A stretch of 64,000 bases of DNA from the NCBI GenBank assembly GCA_039191605.1, contig JBCCXL010000004.1, positions 286,081 to 350,080 of the forward strand, written 5' to 3'. Made by a program: the position numbers and the translations under genes. Shown here one piece after another: positions 57,982 through 64,000 of the stretch. The notes beneath the pieces were generated by a model, which made no database searches, had not been told where the DNA came from, and saw nothing but the letters and a program-made list of their open reading frames with translations. Within the stretch, counting starts at the first letter, position 1, and each line of letters opens with the position of its first letter. The stretch comes from JBCCXL01 sp039191605 (lineage in GTDB: Bacteria > Acidobacteriota > Thermoanaerobaculia > Multivoradales > JAHZIX01).

Positions 57982-59745
57982 TCAGTGCTCAGAGCGCGGC
58001 ATATCGAGACCGAACGGGGCCTCGTCAGGTCGATCCCTCATTCCTTCATCTTCCAGGCTGGGAGCTTTGCGCAATCTCCCCTCCGCCACCTGAAGCAGCC
58101 TTCCAAGGCCTTGGCGCTCCACAGCGCTGACGGCGACCGCATCCAGCTGACGCGCCATCTCCGAGACCCGCGAAGAATCCACCAGATCGATCTTGTTGAG
58201 CACCCTCAGTCGGGGCAGGTGCCCTAGCTCTAATTCCTCCAGAAGGCTCTCCACCGCTCGCCGCTTCTCATCCAACCTTGGATCTGCGGCATCGAGTACA
58301 TGAAGCAGCAAATCGGCATCCCCAAGCTCCTCCAGAGTAGCCCGAAATGCCGCCACGAGATCCCGCGGTAGCTCGCTGAGAAAGCCGACGGTGTCGGTGA
58401 TGATGACCTCGCCTTCCCGGGGAAAGCGCAGGCGCCGGCTGGTGGGATCGAGGGTCATGAACAGACGGTTCGCCGCGGCGACCTCGCTCGCCGTCATGGC
58501 GTTGAGCAAGGTGGACTTTCCGGCGTTGGTGTAGCCGACGATGGAGAGCACCGGAAGCCCCCTACGGGAACGGCGGCGGCGGCGGACATCCCGCTGCCGC
58601 GATAAGCGCTGAGTCTGACGCTCCAGCTTGCGAATGCGGTCACGGATCCTGCGGCGACCAATCTCTAGCAACGTCTCTCCAGGGCCGCGGCCACCGATAC
58701 CGCCGGCGAGGCGAGAGAGGCCGGCATCCTTGCGGGTGAGCCTCGGCAGCGAATACTTCAGCTGCGCTAGCTCCACCTGTAGCTTGCCATCCCCGCTCCG
58801 CGCCCGCTGAGCAAAGACATCGAGGATGAGCTGAGTGCGGTCGATGGCCTTGAGCCCGGTAGCGTCCTCAAAGGCCCTCGCCTGGGCCGGCTTGAGATCA
58901 ATGTCGAAAATCGCCACTGTCGCCCCTCGACGCATGCTCTCGAGAACCGTCTGCTGTAGCTTGCCTCGTCCTAAAACGGTTCGAGGGTGCACTTTCCCGG
59001 CCTTGGAGCGCAAGGTTCCCGCGGCGACGACTCCAGCGGAACGCACTAGCTCCAGGGTCTCGCTGAAATGCGCCTCCTCGGAGCGCAAGCCGATGACCAG
59101 CGCTCTCTCCTGCCCGGTTCGCTCCGAGCCCCCAACCACCCGCCGCATCTCCGCTTCCAGCGCACGCATGGTGGCAAGGAAATCGAAGTCCAGACGGTGA
59201 ATATCGGGGGACTCGACGCGCTGGAAGGGCTCTTCAGAATCATTGGTCGAAGGCTGTTCCTCAATTGCCTCTGCGCCAGAAGCCCAGTTCTGGGCGGCAT
59301 CTTCCGCATCGAGATTGGGGCTGGTGAGCGGCGCCAGGTGCGCCAGCTCTACTCGCCCCGGTAACCCGTCCGAACGCACCTCGATCATCGCCACCAGGTC
59401 CAGCCGCAGCAGGATCAGATCATTCAGGTCGTCCTGGGTCAGCGGCTCCCCTCGTAGGTGGGTATGCACCCACCTCAATCCGCGAAAGCGTCCAACTCCT
59501 CCCCGCAGCCGCCCAACGTCAGGCACCGTCAGCTGATGGGCGTCCCCCACCACCACGTTGCGCACCTCTCCGTCGCGAGTCAGCAGAACCCCTACCTGAC
59601 GACCGATGGCGAGAGAAAGCTCCGTCAAGTGCCGCGCGAGCTCTGGTGAGACGACCTGATCAGCGGCAACCCGCCGACGAAAAGTTCGCTCCAAAGCCCG
59701 GCGCTCGGATGTTTTTAGCCCTTTGAGATGTCCTTCGATTTGCAC
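57982..59745 (-). CDS. hflX: HflX ribosome-associated GTPase, long form
   Basis: A 587-residue GTPase. The HflX domain (about 210-400) contains LGRGKLQQTV, QLILDVFAQRARSGDGKLQV and the glycine-rich GLSRLAGGIGGRGPGET. The G domain has GYTNAGKST (404-412, G1), a DTVGF G3 and NKID G4. It is about 160 residues longer than E. coli HflX because of an N-terminal domain (about 20-140) that is typical of some Firmicute-type HflX proteins and carries HTHLRGEPLTQDD, a JAMM-like HxH pattern followed by T and D. HflX binds the 50S subunit and rescues or splits stalled ribosomes in stress. It is minus-strand, convergent with the TlpA gene. Confidence 0.92.
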   Translation of the reverse strand: MQIEGHLKGLKTSERRALERTFRRRVAADQVVSPELARHLTELSLAIGRQVGVLLTRDGEVRNVVVGDAHQLTVPDVGRLRGGVGRFRGLRWVHTHLRGEPLTQDDLNDLILLRLDLVAMIEVRSDGLPGRVELAHLAPLTSPNLDAEDAAQNWASGAEAIEEQPSTNDSEEPFQRVESPDIHRLDFDFLATMRALEAEMRRVVGGSERTGQERALVIGLRSEEAHFSETLELVRSAGVVAAGTLRSKAGKVHPRTVLGRGKLQQTVLESMRRGATVAIFDIDLKPAQARAFEDATGLKAIDRTQLILDVFAQRARSGDGKLQVELAQLKYSLPRLTRKDAGLSRLAGGIGGRGPGETLLEIGRRRIRDRIRKLERQTQRLSRQRDVRRRRRSRRGLPVLSIVGYTNAGKSTLLNAMTASEVAAANRLFMTLDPTSRRLRFPREGEVIITDTVGFLSELPRDLVAAFRATLEELGDADLLLHVLDAADPRLDEKRRAVESLLEELELGHLPRLRVLNKIDLVDSSRVSEMARQLDAVAVSAVERQGLGRLLQVAEGRLRKAPSLEDEGMRDRPDEAPFGLDMPRSEH

Positions 59746-59835
59746 GGTTCAACGACCTTAGCAGGTCTTCCACGGGAGACTAGCGAAGGTCTCCACTAAG
59801 GAAGCCACCGCCCCCAACGCTAGGCGCCCCGGATC

Positions 59836-59854
59836 AGTGCCAGGTAAGTGACCC
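59836..59854 (+). repeat. Single REP-like element between hflX and pdxH
   Basis: AGTGCCAGGTAAGTGACCC lies 11 bp past the pdxH stop (pdxH is minus-strand). It matches the core of the 57-bp repeat inside the Nudix gene (GGTGCCAGGCAAGTGACC) at 16 of 18 positions, so the two share an origin. Confidence 0.85.
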
Positions 59855-59865
59855 TCGCTTCGCCC

Positions 59866-60504
59866 TCAGGGAGCCAAGCGCGCGATGCTCCAGCCTCCGT
59901 CGGCCTCGAGGCGATAGCGAAAGCGATCGTGAAGTCGGCTCGCGCGGCCCTGCCAGAACTCAATCTCCGTCGCCCGCAGCCGATACCCTCCCCACCCTTC
60001 GGGTCGGCGGATCTCTCGCTCCTGATGATCTTGATCCAGAGTCTCGACGATCCGCTCTAGCACGCCTCGGGATTCGACCTCCTCACTTTGAGGCGAAGCC
60101 ACGGCACTCAACCGACTCCCCCGAGGCCGGGAAGCAAAGTATTGATCCGAGAGCTCCCTCGGGAGCTTGGAAACCCTTCCCCCGATGCGCACTTGACGCT
60201 GTAGCGGTTGCCAAAAGAAGAGCAGCGCTGCCTGGGGGTTGGCCGCGAGCTCGCGTCCTTTTCGACTGGAGTAGTTGGTGTAGAAGTCGAAGCCCTCTTC
60301 AGCAAAGCCCTTCAACAACACGATCCGGGCCGAGGGCCGGCCCTGCTCATCGGACGTCGCCAAGGTCATCGCGGTGGGTTCGGCGATCTCCGCTGCTACG
60401 GCTTCCTCGAACCAGCTCGTGAACTGCTCTAGAGGCGTCTTAGCCAGCCGCCGTCGAGATAAATCGTCCAATGTGTACTCTTTCCGCAGATTCTCGATTC
60501 TCAT
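59866..60504 (-). CDS. pdxH: Pyridoxamine/pyridoxine 5'-phosphate oxidase
   Basis: A 212-residue FMN enzyme for the last step of pyridoxal phosphate synthesis. Family segments are LATSDEQGRPSARIVLLKGF, FYTNYSSRKGRELAANPQAA (FMN contact), LLFFWQPLQRQVRIGGRVSK, PRGSRLSAVASPQS and RPEGWGGYRLRATEIEFWQG with the RLHDRFRY end. The length matches E. coli PdxH (218). It supports the many PLP enzymes nearby (ThrC, the second threonine synthase, the class V enzyme), but no operon link exists. It is divergent from imuA. Confidence 0.95.
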   Translation of the reverse strand: MRIENLRKEYTLDDLSRRRLAKTPLEQFTSWFEEAVAAEIAEPTAMTLATSDEQGRPSARIVLLKGFAEEGFDFYTNYSSRKGRELAANPQAALLFFWQPLQRQVRIGGRVSKLPRELSDQYFASRPRGSRLSAVASPQSEEVESRGVLERIVETLDQDHQEREIRRPEGWGGYRLRATEIEFWQGRASRLHDRFRYRLEADGGWSIARLAP

Positions 60505-60812
60505 AGAAGCCTTCCTCCTTCCAGCGAACTACCGCTTCAGGCTCCTCACAATAGGCCTATTACGCCCATCACTAAGGGGCCATCTCAGGCACCATAAAGC
60601 CTTTACATGCATAGCTTTACGGAACTAATCTCGATTGACTTACGCCTTATTAACGCCTAACATTCACTCATCACAGGGGCATTGAAGCGATGCTTCAGAC
60701 CCAACTCAGCGGAGAGCTACCTCCGACCACAAACCCAAGTACGAGGTCTCTAACCTGAGTGCCCCTATGTCCCGAGTCTCTCAATACCTCGTGCTCCATC
60801 CAACCTTAGAAC
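60505..60812. other. Divergent intergenic region between pdxH and imuA
   Basis: A 308-bp gap, AT-rich for this window. Two inverted repeats stand out: TAAAGC (60595-60600) with GCTTTA (60614-60619), and TGAAGC (60683-60688) with GCTTCA (60692-60697) around GAT. Either could be an operator for the SOS-type imuAB operon, but neither matches a known LexA box. Confidence 0.5.
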
Positions 60813-62138
60813 ATGATGCAACAACTCGCCCTTCCAGATTTTGCTCAGACTCCTGCGGAATCCCTCGGGGGACTCATCAGCTTGAGCTCTACGCCTGCGA
60901 AGGAGAGCTGTTTGCGCTTTCCGATAAAACCCACTTTTCCTCGAGCCTCTCAAGTTCCTGGGCCCGAGGGGAGCTCCGTCGAAGGGATTTCCCGTCCCAC
61001 CCCAACCTCTCTTCGATATCCCCTCGGGCCTTTTTTCCCCTCTTCCCAAGGCTTCTTTCGGCAGCCTCCCCCTGCCTCTGCTGATCTTCCTCCTTCTGCA
61101 AATCCCTCTCCGTCCATTCTGCAGGAGGTTCAGCAAGCGTTGACCCGCGAAGTAGACGGGGAGGCTGGCGAGCGTTTCCGCCGACTGATTCGTTGTGGAT
61201 CTCAATGGCTCAAGGAGCAGAAAGATCGTTCTCCATCTCATGCTCCCCTCCCCCTTTCCGCTCTCGGCCTAGGGCAGCTTCTAGCTGGCGAGCTACCCCG
61301 AGGCGGCACCCTCGAAATGATTGGCCGAGGCTCTAGCGGCCGCTTCTCCGCCGTTCTCGCGGCCCTTGCTGACACCACCGCTACGGGGCAGGCCGCTGGG
61401 CTCATCGATCTGGGGGACGCCTTGGAGCCTGCCCGGGCGCAAGACGCGGGGGTTGATCTCGAGCGCCTGCTTTGGCTTCGCCCCCGCTCGATCAAGGAAG
61501 CGCTGAAGGCAGCAGAGGCGCTACTGACCGCCGGATTCGCCCTGGTGGTAGTCGATCTCGGGCTCCCTCCACTTCCTGGGGGTCGCGGATCAGAGGGCTC
61601 CTGGCGCCGCTTGGCGCGCGCTGCCCGCCAACGGGGGGTCACTCTCCTGGTAGCAGCTCCCTACCGCTCCACCGGAACAGCTGCCGAGATCGTCGTTACA
61701 CTCCGCCGCCGCCGAGCTCTATGGCGCTCGACCCGGCAAGCTCTCTCGAACCTTGGGAGCCAGCATCTTGCGCCCCGTCCCGCTCTTCTCTACGGCCTGG
61801 AAGGCGCTCTCCAATTACGCAAACACCGCTCCCATCGCGCCGGGAGACGCTCGATGATGCAGTGGCTTACGGCGGATTGCCCTAATCCGGCGCTGCCCTC
61901 CGTGAGGAACGATCAGCTCACTGTAGCTCCTGCTCCATCCAGCGAGCCGGGGAAACTCTTTCTTCTCCCCTCGCAATCTAGCCCGCAATCTAGCCCGAGG
62001 CCTTCGCCCCGCTTTCCGTCCTCCCGAAGTCAGTATCCTCCCCTTCGATCGGCCCACGGCTCACGCGGGGGATGGCGTCGACAGCGCCTCCCTTCTCCCC
62101 CCTCATCCTCGGCACCGCCTCGAGCCGCCACCGCCTAG
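60813..62138 (+). CDS. imuA: ImuA-like RecA-fold protein of the mutasome
   Basis: A 441-residue protein with a RecA-like core. The phosphate-loop-like segment is GGTLEMIGRGSSGRFSAVLA (about 170-190); a Walker-B-like ALVVVDLGLPPLPGG lies near 250. The consensus lysine of Walker A is replaced by glycine-arginine, so ATP binding may be weak. The first about 105 residues are Pro/Ser-rich and not family-like, so the start may lie downstream, and the C-terminal about 60 residues are also Ser/Pro-rich. It immediately precedes ImuB. Together with DnaE2 (not in the window) such pairs copy past DNA damage and raise mutation rates. Confidence 0.82.
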   Translation: MMQQLALPDFAQTPAESLGGLISLSSTPAKESCLRFPIKPTFPRASQVPGPEGSSVEGISRPTPTSLRYPLGPFFPSSQGFFRQPPPASADLPPSANPSPSILQEVQQALTREVDGEAGERFRRLIRCGSQWLKEQKDRSPSHAPLPLSALGLGQLLAGELPRGGTLEMIGRGSSGRFSAVLAALADTTATGQAAGLIDLGDALEPARAQDAGVDLERLLWLRPRSIKEALKAAEALLTAGFALVVVDLGLPPLPGGRGSEGSWRRLARAARQRGVTLLVAAPYRSTGTAAEIVVTLRRRRALWRSTRQALSNLGSQHLAPRPALLYGLEGALQLRKHRSHRAGRRSMMQWLTADCPNPALPSVRNDQLTVAPAPSSEPGKLFLLPSQSSPQSSPRPSPRFPSSRSQYPPLRSAHGSRGGWRRQRLPSPPSSSAPPRAATA

Positions 62139-62146
62139 AGCTGCTC

Positions 62147-63706
62147 ATGGCCTCCTCCCGTCTCGCCTGTCTGCGGGTTCCCCTGTTCCCGCTAGCTGCC
62201 CGTTTGCGTAGCGAACCCGAGCTCCGGCGGGAATCCCTGGTGATCCTCGAGGGAAACGGCGCCGCGGCCCGGGTGATCGCCGCGAGCCGAAGCGCCCGCA
62301 AGGCCGGGGTTCACCCGGGAACGACCTTAGCCCAAGCAAGGAGCAAGATCCCCCAATTGATCGCCCGCTCCAGAGACCCCGAATGCGAGCGATCGGCGCA
62401 GGAATCCCTGCTCGAAATCGCTGAGCAATTCTCTCCCCGGGTAGAGGATCTAGGAGAAGGAGAGCTCCACCTCGACGTGCGCGGGCTGGAATTGCACTTC
62501 CCTGGGGAGAATCCAGAACATCAACTCGGCTGTGCCCTGCGCAAGGCGACGGAGCAGCTCTGCCTTCCAGCCCGCATTGGAATCGCCTCTTCGAAGCTCG
62601 CGGCCTTCGTCGCCGCAGGCGTCACCCCCTCCCCTACCGTAGTCGCAGACGGTGAAGAGGCAAGCTTTCTCGCTCCTCTTTCCCTTCATTCCCTCGCCAC
62701 CAGCGCCCAGACTCTAGAGGTGCTTCGAGGATGGGGGATCCGCACCATCGGGGATTTGGCCGACCTCTCTCGACATGAAGTATCCAGCCGCCTCGGCAGA
62801 AGTGGACAGGAGCTCCACGCCCTCGCTCGAGGGCAAGACCCCGTCCCCTTCCAGCCTCGTCAGCCTCCTCCAGGGTTTCGGGAGGGCCTTTGCCTGGAAT
62901 GGGCGGTGGTAGCCCTGGAGCCCTTCCTCTTCGTGGCCCGTACCGCCCTCGAAAGGCTCGTCGAAAGGCTACGCTCCCGTGGCCTAGCCTGCCAAAGCCT
63001 CACGCTTGATCTGGAGCTAGAGCCCGAGGGACATCATCAATTCCGAATCGATCTTCCAGCCCCCTCCTGCGACGTCAAAACCCTGCTGACCCTCACCCGC
63101 CTAGAGCTCGAGGCGCGCTCTCCCGGCGCGCCGATTCTCAGCTTCTCTTTTACCGCCCATCCCGATCGCCCACGGGAAGCACAGCTGACTCTCTTTGGTC
63201 CGGCAGCTCTCTCTCCTGATCGCCTGGCTACGACCCTGGCCAAGCTCTTCGCCTTCTTGGGACCGGATCGAATCGGCTCTCCTCGGGTGGCTGACAACCA
63301 TCGGCCCGAGGCATTTCAGCTGGTAGATTTTCGTGCTCCGGCCCCCCCTTCGAAACCTCTCCTGCCCCCTTCTAGAGGGCGAGGTCTCCTCGCCATTCGT
63401 AGTCTGCGGCCACCGGTAGAACTCGAAGTGCTGCTCGCGGAGCCCAGCGATCTTTCCTCATCTTCGCCCTCGTCCAATCGCTTTCTATCCATTCGGTCCA
63501 AGGCCCAGGACCAAGCGACCAGCCGCCCTCAGATTCAGGGAGGGGTTCGGGTCGCTGCTGGCCCCTGGAGCCTCGAAGATGATTGGTGGACCGCTGTCCC
63601 CACCGATCGAAAGTACTGGGATGTCGAGCTGGACAACGGCAATCTCTACCGCATCTATCAAGACTCCGAGACCCATCAATGGCTCGCCGACGGGATCTAC
63701 GACTAG
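62147..63706 (+). CDS. imuB: ImuB-like inactive Y-family polymerase
   Basis: A Y-family-polymerase-like protein of about 519 residues, 8 bp after imuA. The segments CLRVPLFPLAARLR and EGELHLDVRGLELHFP replace the catalytic DxD(A/M) and SxDE motifs of active Y-family polymerases, so acidic metal ligands are missing as in ImuB. Palm/thumb landmarks include AASRSARKAGVHPGTTLAQA, ARIGIASSKLAAFVAAG and LRGWGIRTIGDLADLSRHEV. A C-terminal region (about 480-519) contains DRKYWDVELDNGNLYRIYQD, commonly seen at the end of ImuB-like proteins. I start at the ATG at 62147, as the conserved region begins there. It should recruit DnaE2 and the beta clamp. Confidence 0.88.
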   Translation: MASSRLACLRVPLFPLAARLRSEPELRRESLVILEGNGAAARVIAASRSARKAGVHPGTTLAQARSKIPQLIARSRDPECERSAQESLLEIAEQFSPRVEDLGEGELHLDVRGLELHFPGENPEHQLGCALRKATEQLCLPARIGIASSKLAAFVAAGVTPSPTVVADGEEASFLAPLSLHSLATSAQTLEVLRGWGIRTIGDLADLSRHEVSSRLGRSGQELHALARGQDPVPFQPRQPPPGFREGLCLEWAVVALEPFLFVARTALERLVERLRSRGLACQSLTLDLELEPEGHHQFRIDLPAPSCDVKTLLTLTRLELEARSPGAPILSFSFTAHPDRPREAQLTLFGPAALSPDRLATTLAKLFAFLGPDRIGSPRVADNHRPEAFQLVDFRAPAPPSKPLLPPSRGRGLLAIRSLRPPVELEVLLAEPSDLSSSSPSSNRFLSIRSKAQDQATSRPQIQGGVRVAAGPWSLEDDWWTAVPTDRKYWDVELDNGNLYRIYQDSETHQWLADGIYD

Positions 63707-63727
63707 AAGCCAAGCCACCCCCCTACC

Positions 63728-63843
63728 GGTGCCAGGGACCTTCCATAAAGCCCTCCGTTTCGGTGCCAGGGACCTTCCCCGCACGCTCCAGCGGTGCCAG
63801 GGACCTTCCCCCAAGCCCTCCGTTTCGGTGCCAGGGACCTTCC
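63728..63843 (+). repeat. Four REP-like elements between imuB and the RAYT gene
   Basis: GGTGCCAGGGACCTTCC occurs at 63728, 63762, 63793 and 63827 (spacings 34, 31 and 34). Units 2 and 4 share the CCCTCCGTTTC sequence before the core. They end 72 bp before the transposase start, the usual proximity of REP elements to their RAYT. Confidence 0.93.
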
Positions 63844-63915
63844 CCGCAGGGCGTCAAAGCTAACTTTCTTCCCCGGGCTGAAAGATCGCACTGCCCCAAG
63901 CCCCCTCTTCAGGGC

Positions 63916-64000
63916 ATGAGACATCTGCGCTTTATCCCCCAACAAGGAGCCCTCGTCGAGATCTCCTGCCGTACCTTCCAGGGACGCAAGCTCCTGCGAC
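63916..64000 (+). CDS. REP-associated tyrosine transposase (RAYT), N-terminus only
   Basis: Twenty-eight complete codons are visible before the window ends. The N-terminus reads RFIPQQGALVEISCRTFQGR, a near match to the family start known from acidobacterial and proteobacterial RAYT proteins (RFIPxGGxLVExTCRTxQGR), an IS200/Y1-like single-strand transposase that mobilises REP elements. The catalytic histidine pair and tyrosine would lie further right, outside the window. The four REP cores just upstream support the call. Confidence 0.78.
   Translation, partial: MRHLRFIPQQGALVEISCRTFQGRKLLR

Overview
This window is GC-rich (by eye roughly two-thirds G+C) bacterial chromosome with tight, overlapping operons and no rRNA, tRNA, CRISPR array or recognisable phage. 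It carries an Mla/MCE lipid-transport cassette, lipoboxes and a predicted outer-membrane barrel protein, so the cell is Gram-negative. The gene mix (M2 peptidase lipoprotein, DUF4126, an extended Mrp-like antiporter cluster, an imuAB mutasome, a RAYT transposase with GGTGCCAGG-type REP elements) points to Acidobacteriota, perhaps a Thermoanaerobaculia-like lineage. That assignment is inference from gene content, not from a marker gene.

Layout. 1-6877 (minus): a translationally coupled Mrp-type cation/proton antiporter operon (E, F, G, a DUF4040/MbhE-like fusion, B, C and three D/A-like proton-channel subunits, plus a small two-helix protein), cut by the window start. 7210-13009 (plus): a TPR protein, a PafA-like phosphatase lipoprotein and a long-chain acyl-CoA synthetase. 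13619-17309 (plus): a GlrR/GlrK-like two-component system with a coupled QseG-like lipoprotein. 17422-25686 (minus): DinB-like protein, a compact low-GC AAA ATPase plus TOPRIM-like (DUF4276) pair that looks acquired and defence-like, a hydantoinase/5-oxoprolinase A-B pair, and a transglutaminase-TPR lipoprotein. 25935-30987 (plus): thrA-thrB-thrC, overlapping by ATGA. 31073-36333 (minus): SHOCT coiled-coil protein, DUF4126, MurJ and an uncharacterised helical-repeat protein. 36523-37973 (plus): Sir2 deacylase and a double-XRE protein followed by a strong terminator. 38685-39449 (minus): VUT/YhhQ-type transporter. 39630-43458 (plus): MlaE-MlaF-MlaD/MCE and an esterase. 43875-48449 (plus): barrel protein, DUF533-like protein, MATE exporter and a Nudix hydrolase. 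48481-50678 (minus): a catalytically degenerate alpha/beta hydrolase coupled to a second threonine-synthase-like enzyme. 51204-57899 (plus): DUF420, an aldehyde dehydrogenase coupled to a class V aminotransferase-fold enzyme, M2 peptidase, TlpA thioredoxin. 57982-60504 (minus): HflX and PdxH. 60813-63706 (plus): imuA-imuB. 63728-64000: four REP elements and the start of a RAYT transposase.

The most interesting signals are the AAA+TOPRIM module; a family of GGTGCCAGG repeat elements that lies between genes, has expanded in frame inside the Nudix gene and sits beside its probable RAYT transposase; a duplicated start region that creates a seven-codon minicistron before mrpG; a hydrolase that has lost its nucleophile; a JAMM-like motif in the long HflX N-terminus; and an MCE protein with a strand-rich C-terminal domain. 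Intergenic and coding tandem repeats with 15-, 16-, 20-, 30- and 57-bp periods recur throughout, suggesting frequent repeat expansion in this genome.
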